Made by a program: the position numbers and the translations under genes
Shown here: in pieces, positions 43,206-52,173 of the stretch
Position numbering within the stretch: the stretch's first letter is position 1
Layout: the number at the start of each line of letters is the position of its first letter
Notes under the pieces: generated by a model
Databases searched by the model: none
Seen by the model: the letters and a program-made list of their open reading frames with translations, nothing else
What the model was told of the DNA's origin: nothing
NCBI RefSeq assembly: GCF_005860805.1
Contig: NZ_VCEJ01000002.1
Coordinates: 248,001-312,000, forward strand
Length of the DNA stretch: 64,000 nucleotides
Source: Dyadobacter luticola
Lineage (GTDB): Bacteria > Bacteroidota > Bacteroidia > Cytophagales > Spirosomataceae
Direction of reading: 5' to 3'

Positions 43206-45833
43206 TTACTCAGACCGCAAGCTCTTGATTGGATTCATCAAAGCGGCTTTGATGGCCTGGAAACTGACTGTGAGCAGCGTGATGAGCATGGTGCAGAGGC
43301 CGGTTATGATGAAAATCCACCAGGAAATGTTGGTGCGATACGTGTATTTTTCGAGCCAGCCGCTCAGAAAATAGTACGACACCGGCACGGCGATCAGAAA
43401 AGCGACACTTACCAGGATCACAAAATCTTTGGACAACATGCCCCAAACATTGGCAACTGTGGCACCGAGTACTTTTCGTACACCGATTTCCTTGGTACGC
43501 TGCTCGGCGATAAACGATGCTACGCCAAACAATCCCAGGCAGCTTATGAGTACAGCCAGGATGGCAAAGAAGGTTGTGAGTTTCGCGATTCTCATTTCTT
43601 CATAAAATTTGCCGGCATACTCCTCGTCCACAAAACTGTGCTCGAAAGGAACGCCCGGATCATATTTTTTGAAGGCAGCCTCGATTTTAGTTAATGCAGA
43701 ACTGACGCTGGTAGCGGGGTTGATCCGCAGGCTTACCACACCAAAACCTTCTTTTCCGATCGTGAAAACCAGTGGTCGCACAGGCTCGTAGGGCGAGCCG
43801 GTGACCATATCTTTGATCACACCAATCACTTTAAAAGATTCGTCAAACCACTTCATATCTTGTCCGACGGGGTTTTTCAGGTTCATGAATTTGATAGCGG
43901 TCTCGTTGAATACCAGGCCGATTGAATCGGAAGCTAGCTGCTTGTCGAAATCGCGTCCGTCGACAAATTTCCAGCCGACCGTTTTTCCGTAATCGTAGGA
44001 AATTTCATTGTAATCGAAGTCGGACGACTGGGCCGGATCTTTTCCTTTCCAGACCAACCCGCTGGTACTGGACCAGGAATTGGTTGCCGGGCTGCTGGAT
44101 GCGCCCATTTCCAGGATCGCGCCGCTGCTTTTGAGCTCATCGCGCACGGCTTCGAAATGATTGATAATGTCGGGCGTAGAGAGATAAACGGTAATTAAGC
44201 CTTCGCGGTTGTAGCCGACGGGCCGGTCTTTGGCAAACTGGATCTGCCGGTAGACTACGATGGTACCGACGATCAGAATAATAGAAACCGTAAACTGTAC
44301 AACCACCAATGTCTTCCTTGGAAGTGCCGCCAGTCGTCCGGCTTTGAATGTTCCTTTTAAAACCTTAACCGGTTGAAATGAAGATAAATATAATGCTGGA
44401 TAGCTTCCAGCGATGAGCGCTGTCACGGCACTGAACACGATGCTTATGAACCAGAATAAAGGTTTTGTCCACAGCATTGTAAGCTTTTTGTCGGCCACTT
44501 CATTGAAGAATGGGAGCATGAGCAGCACGAGCAGGATGGCAATGAAAAAAGCAAATGCGACGACCAGAAAAGATTCACTGAAAAACTGGGTAATAAGCTG
44601 TTTTCTGACCGAGCCGACCGCTTTACGGATACCTACTTCCTTAGCACGTTTTTCGGAACGCGCTGTGCTCAGGTTCATGAAATTAATGCAGGCCAGCAGC
44701 AGTACAAATGCGCCAATCACCCCAAAAAGCCAGACATTTTCGATCCTTCCGCCAACCCGTACGCCATTTTTAAATGTTGAATAGAGATACCATTTTGCCA
44801 TCGGGTTCACGAAAACATCCGGCTTGAATTTCTGCTGCTCGGGGCGGATATGTTTCTTTTTCACATCTTTGATCCTTGCTGAAACCTGGTCAATGTTGAC
44901 GTGGTCGTTCAGCTGCGCGAAAATCTGGTGGCTGTTTGGCCGCCAGGGATCTTCCATCGTTTTCAGGCTCGCATTGTTGGCTTCGTATAAAGTGTAGGGC
45001 ATGATCACTTCGAGCTGCCGGAAAGAACTGTTGTAAGGCAGGTCTTCATAGACACCCGTCACTTTCAAATCCATTTTATTGTCGACCTTGACAATTTTAT
45101 CCATCGGATCGGTATCACCGAAAACAGCTTTGGCGGCGCTTTCCGACAGCATGATCGAGTTGATATCTTTCAAACCGGCCCTGGTGCCGCGTATCATATT
45201 GAGGGACAGCATTTCAGGTGCCTGTTCGTCGATATAGTTTCCCAGCTTTTTGAGTTTTTTGTCGCCCACTGACAGTACGTGCGGGCTGGTCCAGGTCGAC
45301 ATCACGATTTGTTTAAAATCGCTGCCATAGGTCCGGCGCAGCTCTTCGCCGAGCGGGTAGGGCATCGCCTCCTGCGTCATGATCTCACCGTTGCGGGTCT
45401 GGTGCTGCATGACCTGCACAATGCTGTCATAGTTTTTGAAATTCTTGTTAAAGGAAATCTCATCATAAATCCACAAGCCGATGAGCATGGCCACGGCCAT
45501 TCCCATCGCGAGACCGGTAATGTTGATAAAGCTGTACGCCTTGTTTTTGGCAAGGGTACGGAGCGCGATTTTAAAATAGTTCTTGATCATTTCAGAGCTA
45601 AACAGATAAGTGGATGAATAGGGACTTGGTTTTCTTCTAATAAAATAGGGACGAATGTAGCGCAGCGCCATCGCCAGATAGGTAATCCGGGCTTTCGCGT
45701 GGTTCTCGTGAGTTACACTTTTGGCATAAACTTCATGCAGGTCACCCAGCACGTCCTCAATGAAATGCGGGGCGATGACGGTGTTTAAAATGGCGTCAAT
45801 CCAGCGTGGCGGTTGTTTTTCGTGATTTTTCAT
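43206..45833 (-). CDS. MacB/FtsX-type ABC transporter permease with N-terminal prefix domain
   Basis: 875 residues. The first about 80 residues (PPRWIDAILNTVIAPHFIED, VLGDLHEVYAKS) are the permease prefix domain found in PadR-linked permeases. Two FtsX/MacB_PCD modules follow, each with a membrane segment, a large periplasmic MacB-type domain and three further segments; the FtsX loops EKRAKEVGIRKAVGSVRKQ and EQRTKEIGVRKVLGATVANV are visible. No ATPase is encoded next to it. With an upstream PadR regulator 3 bp away, it is likely a PadR-controlled permease for peptide or antibiotic export/defence of unknown substrate. Confidence 0.9.
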   Translation of the reverse strand: MKNHEKQPPRWIDAILNTVIAPHFIEDVLGDLHEVYAKSVTHENHAKARITYLAMALRYIRPYFIRRKPSPYSSTYLFSSEMIKNYFKIALRTLAKNKAYSFINITGLAMGMAVAMLIGLWIYDEISFNKNFKNYDSIVQVMQHQTRNGEIMTQEAMPYPLGEELRRTYGSDFKQIVMSTWTSPHVLSVGDKKLKKLGNYIDEQAPEMLSLNMIRGTRAGLKDINSIMLSESAAKAVFGDTDPMDKIVKVDNKMDLKVTGVYEDLPYNSSFRQLEVIMPYTLYEANNASLKTMEDPWRPNSHQIFAQLNDHVNIDQVSARIKDVKKKHIRPEQQKFKPDVFVNPMAKWYLYSTFKNGVRVGGRIENVWLFGVIGAFVLLLACINFMNLSTARSEKRAKEVGIRKAVGSVRKQLITQFFSESFLVVAFAFFIAILLVLLMLPFFNEVADKKLTMLWTKPLFWFISIVFSAVTALIAGSYPALYLSSFQPVKVLKGTFKAGRLAALPRKTLVVVQFTVSIILIVGTIVVYRQIQFAKDRPVGYNREGLITVYLSTPDIINHFEAVRDELKSSGAILEMGASSSPATNSWSSTSGLVWKGKDPAQSSDFDYNEISYDYGKTVGWKFVDGRDFDKQLASDSIGLVFNETAIKFMNLKNPVGQDMKWFDESFKVIGVIKDMVTGSPYEPVRPLVFTIGKEGFGVVSLRINPATSVSSALTKIEAAFKKYDPGVPFEHSFVDEEYAGKFYEEMRIAKLTTFFAILAVLISCLGLFGVASFIAEQRTKEIGVRKVLGATVANVWGMLSKDFVILVSVAFLIAVPVSYYFLSGWLEKYTYRTNISWWIFIITGLCTMLITLLTVSFQAIKAALMNPIKSLRSE

Positions 45834-45836
45834 GGC

Positions 45837-46181
45837 TCAGGAAAAGCTCAGTTTCGGCTGCATTCTGTCATGCGGGATTGCTTTCCAGAGCTCTGCGCGT
45901 AAGTCCTGAATTTCATGTAGGGCGCGGTTGCCGAAATTGGTAATCTTGAAAAACCGTTTTCTCCTGCCGCCGCGCTCAGCCGTGGCGCCGCCCATCTCAG
46001 AGGTAAGGAATCCTTTTTCTTCGAGGCGGTATAAGGTGGCGTGCACCGCGCTCAATGTGATCGACCGGCCGGTGGTTTGCTGGATACTTTCCCAAATCGT
46101 CACCCCATACGCTTCTTCGGTGCTTGCCGCGACCACCAGCAGGACGATTTCTTCAAATTCTCCCAGGAATGTTCTCTTCAT
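45837..46181 (-). CDS. PadR-family transcriptional regulator
   Basis: 114 residues with the PadR winged-helix pattern: FEEIVLLVVAASTEEAYGVT, WESIQQTTGRSITLSAVHAT, LYRLEEKGFLTSEMGGATAE and GGRRKRFFKITNFGNRALHE. It is 3 bp upstream of the permease and co-transcribed with it, so it is likely its repressor. Confidence 0.93.
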   Translation of the reverse strand: MKRTFLGEFEEIVLLVVAASTEEAYGVTIWESIQQTTGRSITLSAVHATLYRLEEKGFLTSEMGGATAERGGRRKRFFKITNFGNRALHEIQDLRAELWKAIPHDRMQPKLSFS

Positions 46182-46382
46182 ATTTGAAAAGGGTATTAGT
46201 TTTAATTATGCAAAACAAATAGTGAGCCAGATTAGCAAATGTGCCTTGGTGCATTCTAAATGATGTTTTTGATAAAATTCTTTGTTCGAAATCGGACAGG
46301 AAGTTAACGGTGCGGACATTTTTTGAAAATATTTTCCAGTTGGCTGTAACGAATAGGAGGGCTGGTCGTCTTTGTAATTGAA

Positions 46383-46901
46383 ATGGATTTACAAGCCTTC
46401 ACACAACGTATTCTTCCCGTGCAGGGACGCCTTTTCAGGCTGGCGCAAATGTTTCTTGGTAACCGCGAGGAGGCGGAAGATGCCATCCAGGATGTGTTGA
46501 TGAGGCTGTGGACCAACCGGCAGCAGCTGGAAACGTACCAGAGTATCGACGCGCTGGCGGTGCAGATGACCAAGAATTTGTGTCTGGACCGGCTGAAATC
46601 GCATCACAAGCAGAAGGTACAGTATAATGTGGATATGACGGAAGTGCAGGCCGCAGAAATGACGCCGCACCGGCAGCTGGAAAATGCGGACAGTGAGGCG
46701 CTGATCTACAAGCTGATAAGTGAGTTGCCGGAACAGCATAAGCTGGTGCTGCATTTGCGGGATGTGGAGGAGTATTCTTTTGAAGAAATAGAACAGGTAA
46801 CCGGGCTGACGAATGCCAACATTCGGACGATTCTTTCGCGGGCGAGGCAGAAGCTGCGCGAGAGTTACCTTAAAGCAAACGACTATGGATCAGGATATTG
46901 A
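46383..46901 (+). CDS. ECF-type RNA polymerase sigma factor
   Basis: 172 residues. Sigma-2 is visible as FRLAQMFLGNREEAEDAIQD and VLMRLWTNRQQLETY, sigma-4 as LPEQHKLVLHLRDVEEYSFE and EIEQVTGLTNANIRTILSRA. It overlaps the next gene by 17 bp, typical for an ECF sigma and its inhibitor. The regulated promoter set is not visible, but the downstream genes are candidates. Confidence 0.93.
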   Translation: MDLQAFTQRILPVQGRLFRLAQMFLGNREEAEDAIQDVLMRLWTNRQQLETYQSIDALAVQMTKNLCLDRLKSHHKQKVQYNVDMTEVQAAEMTPHRQLENADSEALIYKLISELPEQHKLVLHLRDVEEYSFEEIEQVTGLTNANIRTILSRARQKLRESYLKANDYGSGY

Positions 46902-47664
46902 AAAGTTATTAGAAAAATATTACGAGGGCGAAACGACCATTGAGGAGGAAAAAGTGCTGAAAAATTTTTTCCAAAACGAGGTGGTGCCCGAACATTTGAA
47001 AACCCACGGCGCGCAGTTCGGCTATTTTGTTTCGGCAAGAAATGAACTTCCATCGCTGACATTTAACAGTCAGCTGGCTAATTTGTTGGAGCCACCAAAG
47101 CAGGCGCCGATACGCCGGTTTGGCAGCTGGCTGGTGCGGATCGCGGCCGGGTTAGCATTGCTCATCGTCGGGTTTACGGGCGGGTTGCTGTTGCAGCAGC
47201 GTAAGGATCAGGGAGATATCGCTTTTTTGCCTAAATCAAAAGATGAAGTTTCCCATCAGGCAATAAAAAGTGTACTGGCCTTTGAAAAAGTAAGCGAGAC
47301 TTCGGCGAGCGAGCGCATTCAGGCTGTAAATCAGAGTTACAAGCTTTCGGAAGTGGACCAGGACATTACCAGACTGCTGGTAAATACATTGAATTTTGAC
47401 CCCAATGTGAATGTGCGGCTTGCGGCCTGCCAGGCGCTGCAACATTTTATTAATGAGCCTGAGGTGAGCGAAGCGCTGGTGCAATCCCTTGCTATCCAGA
47501 CAGATCCGAACATTCAAATCACTTTGATTGAAGTACTGGTTTCGATCAAGGAAAAACGTGCCGTCGAACCTTTTCAGCAACTTTTGCGCGATGAAAAAGT
47601 GATGGAAGTGGTGCGGGCCAAAGCCAAGGAAGGTGTAAGTGAACTGACTTCGGCCGACGTTTAA
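46885..47664 (+). CDS. Membrane anti-sigma-like protein with HEAT-like repeats
   Basis: 259 residues from the ATG at 46885 (MDQDIEKLLEKYYEGETTIE), which overlaps the sigma gene. A short acidic cytoplasmic part (first 75 residues) precedes one membrane segment (IAAGLALLIVGFTGGLLL). The outer part has two HEAT-type units (TLNFDPNVNVRLAACQALQH, TDPNIQITLIEVLVSIKEKR). The cytoplasmic end is where an ECF anti-sigma domain would sit, but I see no zinc-type motif (HxxxCxxC). The inhibitory role is inferred from overlap and topology. Confidence 0.75.
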   Translation: MDQDIEKLLEKYYEGETTIEEEKVLKNFFQNEVVPEHLKTHGAQFGYFVSARNELPSLTFNSQLANLLEPPKQAPIRRFGSWLVRIAAGLALLIVGFTGGLLLQQRKDQGDIAFLPKSKDEVSHQAIKSVLAFEKVSETSASERIQAVNQSYKLSEVDQDITRLLVNTLNFDPNVNVRLAACQALQHFINEPEVSEALVQSLAIQTDPNIQITLIEVLVSIKEKRAVEPFQQLLRDEKVMEVVRAKAKEGVSELTSADV

Positions 47665-47699
47665 GAGAATTAATCAATTACATATTTTAATCAAAAACC

Positions 47700-48485
47700 A
47701 TGAAAAAAGTACTTTTAACGGGTATAGTGACCCTGCTGTGCCTTACCGAAATGAGGGCGCAGGGGCAGGAATTCAGAGCGAAGCTTGCCAATACCAAGGA
47801 TAAAAAGGTGATCATCGAGATGACTGCCAGCGATGTCAAAATCGAAGGATATGCGGGTGACGAGGTGATCATTCAGGCGGCAAAAAATATGGAAGTGGCG
47901 CCCGAGCGGGCCAAGGGTCTCAAACCACTGTATAATTCGGGTGTCGATAACAGCGGGATCGGGCTTTCTGTGATCACGGAGGGAAATAGTGTGAAGATCG
48001 AAAAAGTGATGCGGAAGGAAGCGAAGTACACCATTAAAGTGCCGAAGCAGGTGGCTGTTTTCTTCCAGGAAGTGAACTGGCAGGGCGGTTCCAGACTGAA
48101 TATCAGCGGGATGGATGGAGATCTGGAAATCAAAACCAACAATACAGACATTAACCTGACCAATGTTACCGGCCCCGTCGTAGCCAACTCGACGAGCGGA
48201 AATGTGACGGCTACTTTCACTGCACTGGACCAAACAAAACCCACGGCAATTTCTACGATCAGCGGCGAAATTGATGTGACGCTACCGGCGACAGTGAAGT
48301 CGGATATGAGACTGCGGTCGATCAACGGGGAAATGTATACGGACTTCGACCTGGGTGTGAAAAGTTCGAAAAACGGCCTGTCGAAAGTGGGCGGGGGAAA
48401 TGATATCGAGGGTACGACGAATGGCGGAGGGGTTGAATTTCAATTAAAAACAATTAGCAGCAACATTTATATCCGTAAAAAATAG
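47700..48485 (+). CDS. DUF4097-like exported protein
   Basis: 261 residues with a signal peptide (MKKVLLTGIVTLLCLTEMRA) and a repetitive right-handed beta-helix-like pattern: GMDGDLEIKTNNTDINLTNV, ISTISGEIDVTLPATVKSDM, RLRSINGEMYTDFDLGV, ending ISSNIYIRKK. This is the DUF4097 adhesin-like fold. It is 35 bp after the anti-sigma-like gene and 23 bp before a shorter relative, so it likely belongs to the sigma regulon. Confidence 0.83.
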   Translation: MKKVLLTGIVTLLCLTEMRAQGQEFRAKLANTKDKKVIIEMTASDVKIEGYAGDEVIIQAAKNMEVAPERAKGLKPLYNSGVDNSGIGLSVITEGNSVKIEKVMRKEAKYTIKVPKQVAVFFQEVNWQGGSRLNISGMDGDLEIKTNNTDINLTNVTGPVVANSTSGNVTATFTALDQTKPTAISTISGEIDVTLPATVKSDMRLRSINGEMYTDFDLGVKSSKNGLSKVGGGNDIEGTTNGGGVEFQLKTISSNIYIRKK

Positions 48486-48508
48486 CCATCACTTTTGCAT
48501 CTGTAGCC

Positions 48509-49204
48509 ATGAAAAAAAACCTCTTAATCATCCTGCTGGCCCTGATCGCCAGCCCATTGTTCGCCCAGAAAATCATTGAAAAGCACTTGCCTTACAAAGA
48601 CGGGCAGGTAGCCAATCTGAACCTGAAATTTGCCGATAGCATTAAGGTGCGGTACTGGGACAAAGCCGAAGTGTATGTGAAAATCAGGGTGGTAATTAAC
48701 AATAACAAATTGAATGATGCGCTCGTAGTTACCGATAAGAGCACTGCCGGCGAGCTAAGCCTGGAAGTTGATTTTGACCGTGAAATGGTTAAACAGGGGA
48801 AGTGGGAAGATTGTCCGAGTGACAAGGTGAGTAGTTGGAGCAATGATGGTAAAAACCAGCATTACATCTGCAAGGAGCTTGAATACCAGGTGTTTCTGCC
48901 CCGAAATGCAAAACTCAAACTGGAAACCATCGACGGTAACATTGACATTCAGGGCACAGGCACACCCATTTTCGCGAAGAGTATCAGCGGGTTTGTGGAC
49001 ATGAGCTGGCCGAAAGCAAAGGGTATCAATGTAGCGATGAAAACCATCACCGGCGAAGTTTATTCCGATTTTGACATTGTATTGAAAGGTAAGAAAGAGT
49101 CGCACCCGATCGTCGGGTATATGCTGGAAGGAACGTCCAACGGCGGCGGCCCGGATGTGAAGCTGGAATCGATCAGCAATGATGTTTATCTGAGAAAGAA
49201 ATAA
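48509..49204 (+). CDS. Second, shorter DUF4097-like exported protein
   Basis: 231 residues with a signal peptide (MKKNLLIILLALIASPLFAQ). It keeps the same pattern: ETIDGNIDIQGTGTPIFAKS, ISGFVDMSWPKAKGINVAMK, TITGEVYSDFDIVLKG and the same C-terminal ending GPDVKLESISNDVYLRKK. It is a diverged neighbour of the first copy and probably arose by duplication. Confidence 0.82.
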   Translation: MKKNLLIILLALIASPLFAQKIIEKHLPYKDGQVANLNLKFADSIKVRYWDKAEVYVKIRVVINNNKLNDALVVTDKSTAGELSLEVDFDREMVKQGKWEDCPSDKVSSWSNDGKNQHYICKELEYQVFLPRNAKLKLETIDGNIDIQGTGTPIFAKSISGFVDMSWPKAKGINVAMKTITGEVYSDFDIVLKGKKESHPIVGYMLEGTSNGGGPDVKLESISNDVYLRKK

Positions 49205-49292
49205 ATGACCATTGATTTTCGTCATAATAAGGGTTAATGTTACAACCAATGTGAGATTTTGCCTGTCTACCATCGGATTTAAAACACTTGTT

Positions 49293-49679
49293 ATGTTCAG
49301 AATTACCAGACTTATTTTTATCATAACGATCTTATTGTCAGCCTGTACGGATGGCGATAAGATCGCTCCTACAACAATTTGGTCGGCCGGCTGCGGTACC
49401 CTGGCACCCAAAAACGGTGCTTACCAGTTTTCAGGTACCTGCTGCGAATACACCGATCTTCCCAATCTTTCTTTCCGGCAGGGAAAAACGGTGACCGTCG
49501 ACGGAACATACCATTCATTCACCGGCGCTGGCTTCACGAATGAGCCAGTCAAAATCACGATGATCGTTTCGCCGGACGGTAACAAACTCAAACTCTCGTT
49601 CATCGCCTACGGTACTTTGCATGAGTACGACATGGTCCCTGGCGGCGCTAAAATGGTTTGTGATTGTCTTTGTGAATGA
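49293..49679 (+). CDS. Small lipoprotein of unknown function
   Basis: 128 residues from the ATG at 49293, which gives a lipoprotein signal MFRITRLIFIITILLSAC (Cys18); the open frame upstream has no such signal. The mature part holds several Cys residues (TCCEYTDLPN, CDCLCE at the end) and beta-rich segments. I recognise no family. An intrinsic terminator follows at 49702. Confidence 0.72.
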   Translation: MFRITRLIFIITILLSACTDGDKIAPTTIWSAGCGTLAPKNGAYQFSGTCCEYTDLPNLSFRQGKTVTVDGTYHSFTGAGFTNEPVKITMIVSPDGNKLKLSFIAYGTLHEYDMVPGGAKMVCDCLCE

Positions 49680-49701
49680 CCGGTTTGATCAGAAATGTCT
49701 C

Positions 49702-49731
49702 AGGAGCTTTCCAGCGAAGGCTCCTTTTTTT
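49702..49731 (+). terminator. Intrinsic terminator after the small lipoprotein
   Basis: Stem aggagc / gctcct (49702-49707 and 49720-49725) with a 12-nt loop, followed by a run of T. Confidence 0.8.
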
Positions 49732-50035
49732 GTGTCGGTTCAAATATATTTTGGGACTAAAAGAAGATTTTGAGTGGTTCTTCGATTTGTCCCATTTTTT
49801 AAAACAGGCTTGAAAGCCCCCTTCTCACGAATCGCCGGCCCATGATTTGCTGCGTAACATATGCCCTCAGAGCAGTTACAAACGGTTAAGCAATGCTGCC
49901 AACCAATTTTCCAACCGTAAATGCTGTCCCCAGTGAGAGCAGGTTACACCCCTTTAAACCAGCGGTGTCACCACAAAAAAATGCACCGTATAAAATGATT
50001 AAATTATAATTGCAGCCAGTTGGATGAGCAGTGTC

Positions 50036-50069
50036 TTTGAAGATGAATGTTAAAGAGTCATTATGTTTT
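50036..50069 (+). promoter_or_regulatory. Candidate promoter of the 65-residue gene
   Basis: tttg (50036-50039), 22-nt spacer, tatgtttt (50062-50069; one base off TAnnTTTG). The ATG at 50090 is 20 nt after the -7 element. Confidence 0.4.
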
Positions 50070-50089
50070 TAAACCTTAATTACCCTGTT

Positions 50090-50287
50090 ATGAAAACGCA
50101 AAGTAAATACCTGGATGAAATCAACCGGCTGCTCGCTGATTACCTCCTTGAAATTGAAAAGTCGGATCTGAAACCGCTGTCAGCACAGGTTTATCAGGTT
50201 CAGTCAAAAAATTTCGTGAGATGGATCAATGGTGAGTTCACACCGGGTGAAGTGAAGAAAGCGAAAAAAGCGAAGGAAAAGAACTAG
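50090..50287 (+). CDS. Small protein of unknown function, basic C-terminus
   Basis: 65 residues from the ATG at 50090. It is mostly helical (YLDEINRLLADYLLEIEKSD, LSAQVYQVQSKNFVRWINGE) with a Lys-rich tail (KKAKKAKEK). FVRWINGEFTPG looks like part of a small DNA-binding or phage-integrase N-terminal (SAM-like) module, but this is a weak resemblance. Confidence 0.5.
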   Translation: MKTQSKYLDEINRLLADYLLEIEKSDLKPLSAQVYQVQSKNFVRWINGEFTPGEVKKAKKAKEKN

Positions 50288-50778
50288 TATTCGTCCCGAC
50301 CTTACACACTAAATATCCAACGTTCCTTTATTATTTTCCCCAATACAATCAGGTGTTAGCACATTCTCGTGATAGCGCCAGATACCCCTCCGTCGCCTGC
50401 CAAGTTAATTCCCCGGTTACTCCACACCGAAACAGCCATACCTCTTAAAACAAAACACCTTCAGGTAACAGCTACCGGAAGGTGTAAGATATACTCAACG
50501 TTTATAACAATCTCAGCTTCCCGGATCAGAACCTCCATATCTTTCGCTTCGTCCTGCAGAACCAGAAATAGGTTACAATTATACAAGACAAAAGATAATT
50601 TGGGTGTAGTTTGCGATTATTTATCTTGTAGCAATTTCTCTACACCCGTACTTTCGTTTTTTGGTTAGATTTGGCGTTATCGCCATATTTTGGGGTTGCA
50701 AGGTTTGTGAATTTTCCATAAACCTGCCTTTTCGTATACAGATCATAGTATAACTGGATAGCTTATAAATCCGCACAC
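50288..50778. other. Intergenic region with a long unexplained hairpin
   Basis: 491 bp between the small gene and the sensor kinase. It contains the foldback at 50455-50485 and nothing else I can name. The upstream leader of the kinase would be up to this length unless a promoter lies close to the gene. Confidence 0.6.
50455..50485. other. Two-part hairpin without a clear partner gene
   Basis: Outer arms acaccttc / gaaggtgt and inner arms ggta / tacc pair perfectly, separated by single unpaired bases. An A-rich run precedes it, so on the minus strand it resembles a terminator, but no minus-strand gene ends here. Confidence 0.6.
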
Positions 50779-52116
50779 ATGAATTTTTCATTTTTGGAGT
50801 GGCCTGTAAGGAAGCAGTTGGCGCAGGAGAAAAATAATTTGCACCGGGCACGCATCAAAATTTTGTCTTACGCACTGCATTTAAGGTTAGTTACAACCGC
50901 ACTCCTTCTTGCTTTTTATGTGATTCAGGATGCCAAAGTCCAGATCGTGCGGATCTCGGTACTGTTGGCGGTCGCGATCTTGTTTTACATTGTGGTGTCC
51001 ATGGGCGCTAATTGGCGGCGGTCTATACACGCGGCAGTACTGATTTTTTTAACAATAATCTGGACAAATCTCTTCGCATTCGAAGGCGGCTTGAACTTGG
51101 CCACGCTGCAATATGTGGCAATAATAAGTACCTGTTCATTTTATGGTTTGGGAAACAAATGGGGACTCTCGTACTCGGGGCTCGCGATCACACCATTTAT
51201 CCTTTACATTATCCTTGGACATTCGGTTGGGCTGATGGTGCCCTGGGGGCCGGAAGGATCGGGTAATTTTGGTTTGGCCGTACTGCTCTTTCACAACTTC
51301 ATCTTCCTGGTACTGATCAACTATTATTTCTTCAATTCGTTTTACGACACCATACAGGCGCTGGATTCCAAAACGACCGAGCTGACCGCCAGCCTCAATT
51401 CACTAGAACAGTCGCGGGTGCGGCAGGATGACGAGTTGCGGCACCAGAAACATTTGCTCGCCAGCATTTCCCATGATATCAAAAGTCCGCTGCGGTTTCT
51501 GATGACAACCACCGCGCGACTTGCCAGGAATTATCCCGATTTACCGACCGTGCGGGCGATCAGCCAGTCGAGCAGCCGGCTTTATAACTTCATGAAAAAC
51601 CTGCTGGAATACACGGAACTGAGGTATAAAAACAGCGTACTGAATCTGGTATACCTCGATCTGAATGAACTCGTCCAGCAGAAGTTCGAAATATTCGTTA
51701 CCGAGGCGGAAGGCAACTCGGCTATGCTGGTCAATCATGTGCTACCCGGTGTCATCCTCAAAAGTAATCCCCAGCTCATCAGCATTATCCTGCACAACCT
51801 GATAGACAACGCAATCAAGGTAACTTACGACGGCAAAATCACCGTTAGCTGTACCGATCACCGGAATGAGCTGCACCTGACCGTAACAGATTCGGGTACC
51901 GGCATGGACCCGCGCATCATGGGCTGGATCAACAGCCCGAGCAAAATTCCGGGTACGGAGCACAATGCGCAAAGCTTCGGGATGGGGTTGCTCATTGTGA
52001 AAGAGCTCAGTTCACTGGTCGGTGCGAAGCTGCTGGCGGAGCCCAATTTGCCCTCAGGAACATCGGTTCATATCATTTTTTCAAAAAATAGTATAAGTAG
52101 TGAATTTTCTACATGA
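50779..52116 (+). CDS. Multi-pass membrane sensor histidine kinase
   Basis: 445 residues. Six hydrophobic segments fill residues about 40-195 (TTALLLAFYVIQDAKV, ISVLLAVAILFYIVVSM, IFLTIIWTNLFAF and so on), giving a membrane sensor without a large outside domain. A coiled linker leads to HisKA with ASISHDIKSPL (phospho-His232), then the HATPase with NLIDNAIKVTYDG, DSGTGMDP and FGMGLLIVKEL. It is probably the partner of the LuxR-type regulator that begins 57 bp downstream. Confidence 0.92.
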   Translation: MNFSFLEWPVRKQLAQEKNNLHRARIKILSYALHLRLVTTALLLAFYVIQDAKVQIVRISVLLAVAILFYIVVSMGANWRRSIHAAVLIFLTIIWTNLFAFEGGLNLATLQYVAIISTCSFYGLGNKWGLSYSGLAITPFILYIILGHSVGLMVPWGPEGSGNFGLAVLLFHNFIFLVLINYYFFNSFYDTIQALDSKTTELTASLNSLEQSRVRQDDELRHQKHLLASISHDIKSPLRFLMTTTARLARNYPDLPTVRAISQSSSRLYNFMKNLLEYTELRYKNSVLNLVYLDLNELVQQKFEIFVTEAEGNSAMLVNHVLPGVILKSNPQLISIILHNLIDNAIKVTYDGKITVSCTDHRNELHLTVTDSGTGMDPRIMGWINSPSKIPGTEHNAQSFGMGLLIVKELSSLVGAKLLAEPNLPSGTSVHIIFSKNSISSEFST

Positions 52117-52173
52117 GATTTTGTGGATATTCTCTTACCTTTAAATAAGAAATAGTACTATTTACTTGCGTTA

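Larger units (their letters stand above)
49680..50089. other. Intergenic region with a terminator and a promoter, no gene seen
   Basis: 410 bp. It contains the terminator at 49702-49731 and a candidate promoter at 50036-50069 for the small gene at 50090. I see no RNA gene or open reading frame worth calling. Confidence 0.6.

Noticed and set aside
46182..46382. Possible divergent promoter pair between the PadR and sigma genes
   Set aside because: Near matches to TAnnTTTG exist on the minus strand but miss one or more fixed bases, so I did not call them.
49740..50035. Possible RNA gene in the gap before the small basic protein
   Set aside because: I found no cloverleaf, no long stem and no known consensus, so nothing is claimed.
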